A stretch of 64,000 nt of DNA from Paucibacter sp. DJ2R-2 (GTDB taxonomy: Bacteria > Pseudomonadota > Gammaproteobacteria > Burkholderiales > Burkholderiaceae_C): assembly GCF_025717675.1 (NCBI RefSeq), contig NZ_JAJIRT010000010.1, forward strand, positions 158,429 through 222,428, given 5' to 3'. The notes under the pieces were generated by a model. That model had not been told where the DNA came from. It was given only the letters and a program-made list of their open reading frames with translations, and searched no databases. This document shows, one piece after another, positions 46,505-54,657 of the stretch. The first letter of the stretch is position 1. Every line of letters starts with the position of its first letter. A program made the position numbers and the translations under genes.

Positions 46505-47218
46505 ATGAGTTCCAGACTGCTGCTGATTGACGACGACACCCGGCTCACGGCCATGTTGTGCGACTACCTGAGTGCGGCCGGTTTCGAGGTGACCCTGGCA
46601 GCTTCCCTGGCCGCCGGCCGCGCCGCCTTGGCCGAGCAGGCCTTTGACCTGCTGGTGCTGGACCTGATGCTGCCTGACGGTGACGGCCTGGATTTCTGCC
46701 GTGAATTGCGCAGCGATGCGCTCACGCGCCGCCTGCCTGTGCTCATGCTCTCGGCGCGTGGTGAACCCATGGATCGCATCCTGGGTCTGGAACTGGGCGC
46801 CGACGATTACCTGGCCAAGCCTTTCGAACCGCGTGAGCTGCAAGCCCGCATCAAAGCCTTGCTGCGCCGCGCCGAACCCGAGGCGCCGGCCGATGATGTG
46901 CTGCGCTTCGGTCGCCTTGAGATTGATCTGGCCGCACGCATGGCACGCCTGGACGGCAAGCCGCTTGATTTCACCGGCCATCAGTTCGACTTGCTGGTGG
47001 TGCTGGCGCAAAGCCCAGGCCGCGTGCTCTCGCGCGACCAAATCATGGACGCGCTCAAGGGCCATCCGCTCGATGCCTTTGACCGCTCGATCGATGTCCA
47101 CATTTCGCGCATCCGCGCGCTGATCGAAGAGGATCCCAAGACCCCGCGCCGGGTGTTGACCGTGCGCGGTGCCGGCTATGTGTTTGCCCGCAAGCAGGAC
47201 GCCGACCATGGCCATTGA
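46505..47218 (+). CDS. OmpR-family response regulator (CpxR-like)
   Basis: A 237-residue two-domain regulator. The receiver domain has the acidic pair LIDDD, the phosphoacceptor Asp53 in LDLMLPDGDG and Lys in LAKPFEP. The C-terminal winged helix has FTGHQFDLLVVLAQSPGRVLS and the recognition region DRSIDVHISRIR, ending with the RGAGYVF strand. It is followed 26 bases later by its likely cognate kinase. The preceding Spy-like gene suggests an envelope-stress target set. Some open frame lies upstream but the start at 46505 (MSSRLLLIDDD) fits the family. Confidence 0.93.
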   Translation: MSSRLLLIDDDTRLTAMLCDYLSAAGFEVTLAASLAAGRAALAEQAFDLLVLDLMLPDGDGLDFCRELRSDALTRRLPVLMLSARGEPMDRILGLELGADDYLAKPFEPRELQARIKALLRRAEPEAPADDVLRFGRLEIDLAARMARLDGKPLDFTGHQFDLLVVLAQSPGRVLSRDQIMDALKGHPLDAFDRSIDVHISRIRALIEEDPKTPRRVLTVRGAGYVFARKQDADHGH

Positions 47219-47244
47219 GGCGCGATGCCGCTGGGGCGTCTGAG

Positions 47245-48630
47245 ATGAAGTCGCTGTACCTGCGCATCTACCTGACCTTGGTGGTCGTGCTGCTGGCCTT
47301 TGCTTTCGGCTCGGCCTGGTTGTTCCAGCGCCATTTCGAGCAGGAGCGTGGCAGTTTCGAGTCCTCCGCCAACGAGCGCGTGTTGGCGATTGCCGAACTG
47401 ATTCATGGCTCCCTGCCGCCCGCTACGGCACCCCGCTCCGAGCAAGCCGAGGCCTTGCAGGAATGGGGGCAGCGCCTGCATATGGCCATCGCCCTGATTG
47501 ATGAGCGAGGCGAACGTATTGCCGCCTCCGAAGAATTCATCGAACGTGAAACCATGGGGGGGCCGCCCAGCGTGCGTGTGCCTTTGGAAGATCGCCGCAG
47601 TCTCCTGGTGATGCGCGGTGGCTTTCGCATTGGGCCGGGCGCTCGCTTGGGTGGTGGTCCGGGGCCAGACCGGCCCTTCTTCAAACGCGGAGACAACGCC
47701 CCCTTGCCCTGGGGTCTGCCTTTCCTTGGGCCTCGTCCCAACGGTCAGGTCCTGTTGGTCTTATTGGTGCTGCTGTTCCTTGGCGTCGCCCTAGGTGCCT
47801 ACCCGGTGGTGCGACGACTGACCCGGCGTCTGGAAAGCCTGAAGGCCGGTGTCGAGCAGTTTGGTTCGGGCCAGCTGACACAGCGGGTCGATGACAGCGG
47901 CAGCGACGAGGTCGCGGCGCTGGCCGGCAGCTTCAACCGCGCGGCGGCCCAAATCGAGACCTTGCTGCGCTCTCAGCAGTCGCTGTTGGCCAATGCCAGC
48001 CATGAGCTGCGCTCGCCCCTGGCGCGGCTGAAGATGGCTTTTTCCATGCTGGACAACGCCGGCCCGGAGCAGCGTGTGCGCCTGCAAGCCGAGATCCATA
48101 CCAATATTTCAGAGCTGGACGCCCTGGTCGAAGAGGTGTTGCTGGCCAGCCGCCTGGAAGCGGCCGCCCGCGCGGCGACGCCGGCTGTGCATGAGTTCAA
48201 GGTCGACTTGATGGGTCTGGCGGCTGAAGAGGCGGCGCGCAGCGCTGCGGACTTTCAGCCTGCTGCAGGCTTGACTGAACTGGTCGTGCCTGGCGACGAG
48301 CGCCTGCTGCGCCGCGCTCTGCGCAATTTGCTGGAAAACGGCAAGCGCTACGGCGGGAAGGAGCTTTTGCTGGAGCTCTCGCGAGGCAGCGAGGGCCAGG
48401 CCGAGCTGCGCGTGAGCGACCGTGGCCCCGGCGTCCCCGAGGCCATGCGCGAACAGATTTTCGAGGCGTTTTTCCGCCTGCCCGGCCACGCCGAACAGGC
48501 TGGAGGGGTGGGGCTCGGTCTGAGCTTGGTCAAGCAGATTGCCTTGCGCCACCAAGGCCAGGTGCGCTGCGAAGCGCGGCCCGGCGGTGGCAGTGTGTTT
48601 GTCTTCAGCCTGCCGAACGCGGCGAACTGA
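47245..48630 (+). CDS. Sensor histidine kinase (CpxA-like)
   Basis: A 461-residue membrane kinase with two transmembrane helices (about 7-28 and 168-188) enclosing a periplasmic sensor domain rich in Arg and Gly (ARLGGGPGPDRPFF). HAMP (RRLESLKAGVEQFGSGQLTQ), HisKA (NASHELRSPLARLKMAF with the phospho-His) and HATPase (NLLENGKRYG, DRGPGVP, GVGLGLSLV) follow. It should phosphorylate the regulator encoded just upstream. Its last 26 bases overlap the end of the convergent MATE gene. Confidence 0.92.
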   Translation: MKSLYLRIYLTLVVVLLAFAFGSAWLFQRHFEQERGSFESSANERVLAIAELIHGSLPPATAPRSEQAEALQEWGQRLHMAIALIDERGERIAASEEFIERETMGGPPSVRVPLEDRRSLLVMRGGFRIGPGARLGGGPGPDRPFFKRGDNAPLPWGLPFLGPRPNGQVLLVLLVLLFLGVALGAYPVVRRLTRRLESLKAGVEQFGSGQLTQRVDDSGSDEVAALAGSFNRAAAQIETLLRSQQSLLANASHELRSPLARLKMAFSMLDNAGPEQRVRLQAEIHTNISELDALVEEVLLASRLEAAARAATPAVHEFKVDLMGLAAEEAARSAADFQPAAGLTELVVPGDERLLRRALRNLLENGKRYGGKELLLELSRGSEGQAELRVSDRGPGVPEAMREQIFEAFFRLPGHAEQAGGVGLGLSLVKQIALRHQGQVRCEARPGGGSVFVFSLPNAAN

Positions 48631-50023
48631 GGGCAGCGGCGGCCTGCTCGCGTTCTTCCTGGCGGTGCACCCAGGCCAGGAAGGCGCTCAATCCCACGGC
48701 TGCCAGCACCAGGCCGGCTGTGGCCGCTGACCAGAAGCCGCGCGCGCCCTGGAACTCGGCCGGGATCGAGGGGCTGTGGCCGAAGGCCAGCCAGTAGCCG
48801 CCGCCCAGGCCCACGCCCCAGATCGCCAGCGCGTAAATGACCATGGGTGCGGTGGCGATGTGGTGGGCGCGAAGCACGAAGGCTGCCAGGGTCTGTCCGG
48901 CATCGGCCACGTGAAAAAGCCAGACCCAGAGCAGCAAGGGCAGGGCGGCGCCCAGGATCACCGGGTCGCTGGTGTACAGGCCCAGCACCGCTTCGCGTGC
49001 AAAAAACACCAGGGCACCGATCAGGAAGGACGCGGCCAGGCCGATCTCCAGACCATGCCAGCCCAGGCGCCGTGCGCCGGCCGGGTCATGGGCGCCGACC
49101 GACTGCGCCACCAGGGTGCCGGTCGCATTGGCCAGGGCCAGGGGCAGCATGAACATCAGGCTGATCAGATTGACCGCCAGCTGGTGGCCGGCCACGGGCG
49201 TGGCGCCCAGGCGGGCAATGAAGATGGCCATGAAGGTGAAACCGGTCACCTCGATCAAGATGGAACCGCCCATGGGCACACCCAGCTTGAGCAAGGCGCG
49301 GATGTCGGGCCAGTGGGGCGCTTGCAGGCCGCCGCGGCGCAAGCCGAAGGGCTCGTAAAAAGGGTCTCGCCGCATCCAAGCGAAGGCGATGGCGGCCTGG
49401 GCCCACATGGCGATCGCCGTGGCAATGCCACAACCCACGGCGCCCAAGGCCGGCACCTGCCAAGGGCCGAGCGCAAAGCCTTGAATGAGCAAGAGGCTCA
49501 GCGGCAGCTTGAGCAGCAGGCCGCCGACCTGCAAGGCCATGACCGCCTTGGGCCGGGAAACCGCCACATTGAAGCCGCGGAAGGCGGTAAAGAACAGCGT
49601 GGCCGGCAGGCTGGCGGCCAGGGCCATCAGGTAATGGCGTACCTTGGCCTCAACCTCGGGGCTGGCCTGCGACACCGCCAGAAAGGGCTCGGGCAGCAGC
49701 AGGATCAGGCTGCCCAGGACCATCAAGCCGAGGCAGAGCCACAGAGTCTGATGCAACTGCGCCCCAGCTTCCCGCATCTGGCCGGCGCCGAACAGGCGGC
49801 CGACGATGGGTGAGATCGCCAGCACCACGCCCATCAAGCCCACGAAGACGGTGATGAAGATCGCGCTGCCCACGGCCAGCGCAGCCAGGTCGACGGCCGA
49901 GTACCGGGCCACCAGCACGGTGTCGATGGTGCTGAAGGCCAGCACGGCCAGCTGCCCGACCAGCACCGGCCAGGCCAGCGGCGCGATGCGGCGCAGGCTC
50001 TCGAGATGGGCGCGGCCCATCAT
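48605..50023 (-). CDS. MATE family efflux transporter
   Basis: A 472-residue multidrug/toxin exporter with twelve hydrophobic helices in two halves. Typical segments are PLAWPVLVGQLAVLAFSTIDTVLVA at the start, GLMGVVLAISPIVGRLFGAGQ, and ILIEVTGFTFMAIFIARLG at the start of the second half, then NATGTLVAQSVGAHD. The wording is that of the NorM branch, which uses sodium or proton gradients. The first of two adjacent ATGs at 50023 overlaps the stop of the DUF3717 gene (ATGA). The last residues are a charged tail. Confidence 0.92.
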   Translation of the reverse strand: MMGRAHLESLRRIAPLAWPVLVGQLAVLAFSTIDTVLVARYSAVDLAALAVGSAIFITVFVGLMGVVLAISPIVGRLFGAGQMREAGAQLHQTLWLCLGLMVLGSLILLLPEPFLAVSQASPEVEAKVRHYLMALAASLPATLFFTAFRGFNVAVSRPKAVMALQVGGLLLKLPLSLLLIQGFALGPWQVPALGAVGCGIATAIAMWAQAAIAFAWMRRDPFYEPFGLRRGGLQAPHWPDIRALLKLGVPMGGSILIEVTGFTFMAIFIARLGATPVAGHQLAVNLISLMFMLPLALANATGTLVAQSVGAHDPAGARRLGWHGLEIGLAASFLIGALVFFAREAVLGLYTSDPVILGAALPLLLWVWLFHVADAGQTLAAFVLRAHHIATAPMVIYALAIWGVGLGGGYWLAFGHSPSIPAEFQGARGFWSAATAGLVLAAVGLSAFLAWVHRQEEREQAAAALSSPRSAG

Positions 50024-50484
50024 GCCGGCTCCGCCGGCGGCTGGGCTGTTGTCTGCTGCTGGGGGTGGTCGAGGCCGCTGAACTCGCGCGCACGCTCGGC
50101 ATAGCGGTTGAAGCGCCAAGCCGTGCCTTCCTGGGTGATGCGGCGCCAGGTGATGCGCTTCTCGGCCGGGCTCATCACCGGCCAGTGCTGAACTTCGTCA
50201 AAGGTGCGGCCGCAGCCCTTGCACAAGGCGTCGCCCTGGCTGGTGGAACAGATGGCGATACAGGGCGCGTCGGGTGTGCTGTCGTACCAGCGCAGCCAGG
50301 CGGCCTTGGCGACGGCGGGCATGCTGTCTTCGTCGCACTCATGATCGCGGTGGTAGACCAGCAGGCCGTAGACCTCGGCCAGGGCTTGCACCTCGGGGCA
50401 GGCGCTCAGGCCGTCGGTCGACGGGTGACGCTCGCGCCACCAGTTGATGGCGGCCTCAATGTCGGTGATGTGGATGCCGCTCAT
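50020..50484 (-). CDS. DUF3717-DUF1289 fusion protein
   Basis: A 154-residue protein joining two small families. Residues 1-66 match DUF3717 (IHITDIEAAINWWRERHPS, then VQALAEVYGLLVYHR). Residues 70-125 match DUF1289 with its CIAICSTSQGDALCKGCGRT pattern, likely a Cys cluster (four Cys) that could bind Fe-S or zinc. A Gln/Pro tail ends the protein. It lies between trpS (upstream, 6-base gap) and the MATE gene. Function is unknown. Confidence 0.87.
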   Translation of the reverse strand: MSGIHITDIEAAINWWRERHPSTDGLSACPEVQALAEVYGLLVYHRDHECDEDSMPAVAKAAWLRWYDSTPDAPCIAICSTSQGDALCKGCGRTFDEVQHWPVMSPAEKRITWRRITQEGTAWRFNRYAERAREFSGLDHPQQQTTAQPPAEPA

Positions 50485-50490
50485 GCGGAT

Positions 50491-51546
50491 TCAGTAGGCC
50501 AGGCCCATGGCGGTGCGGACTTCCCGCAAGGTCTTGCGGGCAACGGCGCGGGCCCGCTCGGTGCCGACTTCGACAATCCATTGCACCTGCTTGGGATTGG
50601 CCAGGTATTCATTGGCCCGCTCGCGCCAAGGCGCTTGCTCTTTCTGGATGGCCTCAATCAAAGGTTTTTTGCAGTCCAGGCAGCCGATGCTGGCCGAGCG
50701 GCAGCCCTCGGCCGCCCAGCTGCGGGTGGACTCGTCGCAGTAGAGCTGGTGCAGGGGCCAGACCGGGCAGCGGCTGGGCTCGCCGGCATCGCTGCGGCGC
50801 ACGCGCTGCGGGTCGGTGGGCATGGTGCGGATCTTCTCGTCCACCACCTCGGGCGCATCGCGCATGGCGACGGCATTGTTGTAGCTCTTGCTCATCTTCT
50901 GGCCGTCCAGGCCGGGCAGGCGCGCGGTCTCGGTCAGCAGCTCTTGCGGCTCGGGCAGGATGGGCGCATCCGGGCTGTAGATGCGGTTAAAGCGGCGTGC
51001 CACCTCGCGGGTCACTTCCACATGGGCGGCCTGGTCTTCGCCGACCGGCACGAAGCCGGCCTTGTAGATCAGGATGTCGGCGGCCTGCAGCAGGGGGTAG
51101 CCGAGGAAGCCGTAGGTGGCGCCTTCACCCGGGGTGCTGCTGGCGCGTTGCTTCTCGACCGCGTCCTTGTAACTGGGAATGCGTTCCAGCCAGGAGGTGG
51201 GCGTGCTCATGGCCAGCAGGGTGAAGAGCTCGGCGTGCTCGGGCATGCGGCTTTGGATGAAGAGCGTGGCCTTCTCGGGGTCGATGCCGGCGGCCAGCCA
51301 GTCGACCACCATGTCGTAGACATTGCGTTCGATGCTGTTGCGGTTCTGACGGTCCTGGTACTGGGTGGTCAGGGCATGCCAGTCGGCGACGAAGAAGAAA
51401 CAGTCGTGTGTGCTCTGCAGGCGAACCCAGTTCTTCAGCGCGCCATGGTAATGACCCAGGTGCAGGGCGCCGGTCGGGCGCATGCCCGAGAGCACGCGCG
51501 GACGCGTGGCGGCGGAAGTCGGTTCGGGGGAAGGCAGGGAGCTCAT
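50491..51546 (-). CDS. trpS: Tryptophan-tRNA ligase
   Basis: A 351-residue class I aminoacyl-tRNA synthetase charging tRNA-Trp. The HIGH-like motif is TGALHLGHYHGALKNW, KMSKS appears exactly in GQKMSKSYNN, and DWLAAGIDPEKATLFIQS with HAELFTLLAM are TrpRS segments. It contains the conserved GDCKK-like element LDCKKPLIEAI near the C terminus. The ATG at 51546 fits the family. Divergent from purN. Confidence 0.96.
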   Translation of the reverse strand: MSSLPSPEPTSAATRPRVLSGMRPTGALHLGHYHGALKNWVRLQSTHDCFFFVADWHALTTQYQDRQNRNSIERNVYDMVVDWLAAGIDPEKATLFIQSRMPEHAELFTLLAMSTPTSWLERIPSYKDAVEKQRASSTPGEGATYGFLGYPLLQAADILIYKAGFVPVGEDQAAHVEVTREVARRFNRIYSPDAPILPEPQELLTETARLPGLDGQKMSKSYNNAVAMRDAPEVVDEKIRTMPTDPQRVRRSDAGEPSRCPVWPLHQLYCDESTRSWAAEGCRSASIGCLDCKKPLIEAIQKEQAPWRERANEYLANPKQVQWIVEVGTERARAVARKTLREVRTAMGLAY

Positions 51547-51602
51547 CGGCGGGCCGCAGCAAAGATCAGGTCGGGCATTGTAGGCAGCTACACTGCCGCC
51601 CC

Positions 51603-52253
51603 ATGAAACGCATCGTCATCCTGATTTCCGGCCGTGGCTCCAATATGGAGGCCATCGTGCGCGCCTGTGCCGCCGAGGGCTGGCCGGCCCAGATCGCCGC
51701 CGTGATCAGCAACAAGCCTGATGCCGCCGGCCTGAGCTTTGCAGCCGAGCACGGCATTGCCACGGCCGTGGTCGACCACAAGGCGTTTCGCCAGCCCGGC
51801 ATGGATGCGCAGCAGGCCCGCGAGGCTTTTGATGCCGAGCTGCAGCGAGTGATCGATGGTTTTGCGCCCGATCTGGTGGTGCTGGCGGGGTTCATGCGCA
51901 TCCTGACTCCGGCCTTCACCGCCCACTATGCCGAGCGCATGCTCAACATCCACCCCTCGCTGTTGCCGGCCTTCACCGGCCTGCACACGCACGCACGGGC
52001 CTTGGAGATGGGCTGCAAATTCGTCGGCGCCACCGTGCATTTCGTGACCGCAGAGCTTGACCATGGCGCTATCGTCGCTCAGGCCGTGGCGCCGGTGCTG
52101 CCCGGTGATGATGAAGACACGCTGTCGGCCCGCGTGCTCAAGCTGGAGCACCGCATGTATCCGCAGGCTGTGCGCTGGTTTGTCGAAGGCCAGCTACGCC
52201 GGGTCGATGGCCGTGTCGAGCAACTCAGCGGGGCGAGTCAGTCGTTCAGCTGA
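51603..52253 (+). CDS. purN: Phosphoribosylglycinamide formyltransferase
   Basis: A 216-residue enzyme transferring a formyl group from 10-formyl-THF to GAR in purine synthesis. The phosphate loop is ISGRGSNMEAI, folate-site residues are VLAGFMRILTPAF, and the catalytic triad is in MLNIHPSLLPAFTGLHTHARAL (Asn, His) and ELDHGAIVAQ (Asp). The start MKRIVILISG fits; a longer open frame upstream overlaps trpS antisense and is not coding. Confidence 0.96.
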   Translation: MKRIVILISGRGSNMEAIVRACAAEGWPAQIAAVISNKPDAAGLSFAAEHGIATAVVDHKAFRQPGMDAQQAREAFDAELQRVIDGFAPDLVVLAGFMRILTPAFTAHYAERMLNIHPSLLPAFTGLHTHARALEMGCKFVGATVHFVTAELDHGAIVAQAVAPVLPGDDEDTLSARVLKLEHRMYPQAVRWFVEGQLRRVDGRVEQLSGASQSFS

Positions 52254-52257
52254 ACCT

Positions 52258-52917
52258 TCAGCGGATCATGCCGGCCAGGATATTGATCAAGAGCGCCAGT
52301 ACCCCGGTGTTGAACATGAAGGACAGCAAGGCGTGCAGCAAGACCAAGCGCCGCATGGGCCTGGCGCTGACCGCCACATCCGAGGTCTGCGAGGTCGCGG
52401 CCAGGGTGACAGCGAAGTACATGAAGTCGGTGTAGTCCGGTAGACCTTGCAGGCCAGGAAACTCCAGGCCGTGCGGTCCTTTGTCCTGGCCCGTGTTACG
52501 GTGGTAGAGGCTGGCATAGGCCAGGGCAAACTCGACCGGCAGCAGCAGCCAGCTGCCCGCCACCGTCAACAAGGCCAGCGCCAAGGTGGCGCCTGGCGGG
52601 CCGGCCGGTTGGCGCAGCTCTAAAGTGATGGCCGCCAGGCTGGCCAGTGCGCCGGCCGCCGCCAGCAGCAGCACGGCGGCCACACCGTCCGCCTGCGCCA
52701 CGCTTTTGCGCTGTACATGCTCATGGTCAGCGGCCAGCATCATCTGCAGCACGGCCAGCAAATAGAACCAGACGCCGGCATTCCAGCCGCAGAGCAGGCG
52801 CGCCGACAAGCTCCAATGCGAAGGGCAGGCGAGGCCGACCAGCACGCCCAGACCCAGGGCCAGCAAAAGGCGCGGGCGAAGGCGCAGCTGTTGCAGCCAG
52901 CGGGGCGCGCGCATCAT
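52258..52917 (-). CDS. DUF1345 membrane protein
   Basis: A 219-residue inner-membrane protein with about five hydrophobic helices. DUF1345 wording is seen in CGWNAGVWFYLLAVLQMM, the loop DYTDFMYFAVTLAATSQTSDVA and FNTGVLALLINILAGMI. The Asp-Phe-Met-Tyr-Phe segment near a helix start is reminiscent of ion-channel pore loops, but this is only a resemblance. Its first codon overlaps the stop of the DUF1653 gene. Convergent with purN. Confidence 0.87.
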   Translation of the reverse strand: MMRAPRWLQQLRLRPRLLLALGLGVLVGLACPSHWSLSARLLCGWNAGVWFYLLAVLQMMLAADHEHVQRKSVAQADGVAAVLLLAAAGALASLAAITLELRQPAGPPGATLALALLTVAGSWLLLPVEFALAYASLYHRNTGQDKGPHGLEFPGLQGLPDYTDFMYFAVTLAATSQTSDVAVSARPMRRLVLLHALLSFMFNTGVLALLINILAGMIR

Positions 52918-53168
52918 CAGGGCGCCGGCGCGTCGTCGATGGCGCTGAAGCGCGCCGTCAGCGCGCCGCCCACTTTCAGGCTGCCGAAGAACATGGCATG
53001 AGGCCGCACCCACAAGCCGGTGGCGTTGTACAGCGGGCGGTAGACCACCAAGGGTTCCAGCGTTTCGCTATGCCTGGCGGTACCGATCACTTCGTATTCG
53101 CCGCCCTTGTAATGGCGGTAGCGGCCCAGCGGTGTGGCGGGCAGGGGGGGCAGGTCGTCGGCACTCAT
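52917..53168 (-). CDS. DUF1653 small protein
   Basis: An 83-residue protein. The DUF1653 core is GRYRHYKGGEYEVIGTARHSETLEPLVVYRPLY (shown here only as GRYRHYKGGEYEVIGTARHS plus PLVVYRPLY), then LWVRPHAMFFGSL. It is a single small beta-barrel domain of unknown function. The ATG at 53168 fits, although no Shine-Dalgarno is visible. Its stop overlaps the DUF1345 start. The divergent rRNA methyltransferase gene begins 69 bases away. Confidence 0.85.
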   Translation of the reverse strand: MSADDLPPLPATPLGRYRHYKGGEYEVIGTARHSETLEPLVVYRPLYNATGLWVRPHAMFFGSLKVGGALTARFSAIDDAPAP

Positions 53169-53237
53169 GTCGGGGGCAGCAAGGGATAAATACGGCGGCA
53201 GGGCAGGGGAAGCCCTCGGGCCTGGGATAATCGCGAG

Positions 53238-54503
53238 ATGCATCCTAATGCCCTTCTTGAAATGAGCAGCGAGCTCTTGCGCGCTGTCCTCCAGTTGGAC
53301 ACTCCCGCCGACAGCGTGGTGTCCGCCTTCTTCCGCAAACACAAGGCCTTGGGCCAGCGCGAACGCCATGCTTTGGCCGAGACCGCATACACCGTGCTGC
53401 GTCAGCGCCCGCTGCTGCAGCATTTGGCCCAGTCTGGCAGTGGCCCGATCGAGCGCCGCCTGGCCATTCTGGGCTGGCAGGGCAACGAGGCCTTTTTGCG
53501 TGGCGCCCTGAACACCCAAGAACAGCAATGGCTGGAGCAGGTCCGTCAAATTGACAAGACCCAGCTCGCGCCGCGCCTGCGCCACAACCTGCCCGAGTGG
53601 CTGGCCCAGCCTTTGATGGCCCGCCTCGGCGAGGAACAGTTCTGGTCCTTGGCCGCCAGCATGAATGAGCAGGCTCCGCTGGATCTGCGCGTCAACACCT
53701 TGAAAGGCAAGCGCGAAGAGGCTCAGGCCACTTTGGCGGCTGCCGGCATCGCGGCTGAACTCACGCCGTTCTCGCCTGTGGGCCTGCGCATTCACGGCAA
53801 GCCGGCCTTGAACAAGCTAGAGCTGTTCACTGGCGGCGGTGTCGAGGTCCAGGACGAAGGCAGCCAGTTGCTGGCCCTGATGCTGGACGCCAAGCGCAGC
53901 GAGATGGTGGTGGACTTCTGCGCTGGTGCCGGCGGCAAGACCCTGGCCCTCGGTGCATCCATGCGCAACACTGGCCGGCTCTATGCCTTCGACACCTCGG
54001 GTCACCGCTTGGCTTCCTTGAAGCCTCGCTTGGCGCGCAGTGGTCTGTCGAATATTTATCCGACTCAGATCGCCCATGAGCGTGATGAGCGCATCAAGCG
54101 CCTGTCCGGCAAGATCGACCGAGTGCTGGTCGATGCGCCGTGCTCGGGCCTGGGTACCTTGCGCCGCAATCCGGATCTGAAATGGCGCCAGTCTTTGCAT
54201 GCGATACAAGAGCTGCAGGCCAAGCAGACGGCCATTCTGGCCAGTGCCGCGCGCTTGCTGAAATCGGGCGGTCGGCTGGTCTATGCCACTTGCAGCCTGC
54301 TGGATGCTGAGAACGAGGCGATCGCCGAAGCCTTCTCGGCCGCTCATCCCCAGTTCAAGAAGCTCGACGCCGCCGAGGTGCTGAGCCGCGCCCATGTCGA
54401 GCAGGCGGACCGTCTGGTTGAGAACGGCTATTTGCGCCTCTGGCCGCACCAGCACCAGACCGATGGCTTCTTCGCCGCGGTGTGGGAAAAACAGCCCAGC
54501 TGA
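53238..54503 (+). CDS. RsmB/NOP family rRNA m5C methyltransferase
   Basis: A 421-residue SAM-dependent RNA cytosine-5 methyltransferase. A NusB-like helical N terminus (RHALAETAYTVLRQRPLLQH) precedes the catalytic domain with VVDFCAGAGGKTLALGA (SAM loop), VDAPCSGLGTLRRNPDLKW (catalytic Cys) and YATCSLLDAENEAI (release Cys). The PUA-type domain seen in some relatives is absent. Target is probably 16S rRNA, but a second RsmB gene may exist elsewhere, so no symbol is given. Confidence 0.92.
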   Translation: MHPNALLEMSSELLRAVLQLDTPADSVVSAFFRKHKALGQRERHALAETAYTVLRQRPLLQHLAQSGSGPIERRLAILGWQGNEAFLRGALNTQEQQWLEQVRQIDKTQLAPRLRHNLPEWLAQPLMARLGEEQFWSLAASMNEQAPLDLRVNTLKGKREEAQATLAAAGIAAELTPFSPVGLRIHGKPALNKLELFTGGGVEVQDEGSQLLALMLDAKRSEMVVDFCAGAGGKTLALGASMRNTGRLYAFDTSGHRLASLKPRLARSGLSNIYPTQIAHERDERIKRLSGKIDRVLVDAPCSGLGTLRRNPDLKWRQSLHAIQELQAKQTAILASAARLLKSGGRLVYATCSLLDAENEAIAEAFSAAHPQFKKLDAAEVLSRAHVEQADRLVENGYLRLWPHQHQTDGFFAAVWEKQPS

Positions 54504-54628
54504 TCGCCGGCGGGGCCTGTCAGCCCAGGCCCCGGTCGAAAGTTGCCCGTTCTTGACCTGAAGCAGACTTATGCACTGAGGTGCTTAGAGTCCGGCACCT
54601 ACAATTCAGCGACTTGAATCCACAGATT

Positions 54629-54644
54629 TGCCCAGCACTGGGCA
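54629..54644 (+). promoter_or_regulatory. Hairpin/palindrome just upstream of the desaturase gene
   Basis: TGCCCAG-CA-CTGGGCA is a perfect 7-base-pair dyad ending 13 bases before the ATG, directly against the AGGA ribosome site. A TACAAT (54600-54605) upstream may be the -10. It could be an operator or an RNA structure that limits translation at some temperatures. Confidence 0.45.
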
Positions 54645-54657
54645 GGATTAGGAACCC

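Noticed and set aside
54512..54533. GGGGCCT-AGGCCCC hairpin after the rRNA methyltransferase gene as a terminator
   Set aside because: No T-run follows it; it may be a processing hairpin, but a terminator call is not supported.
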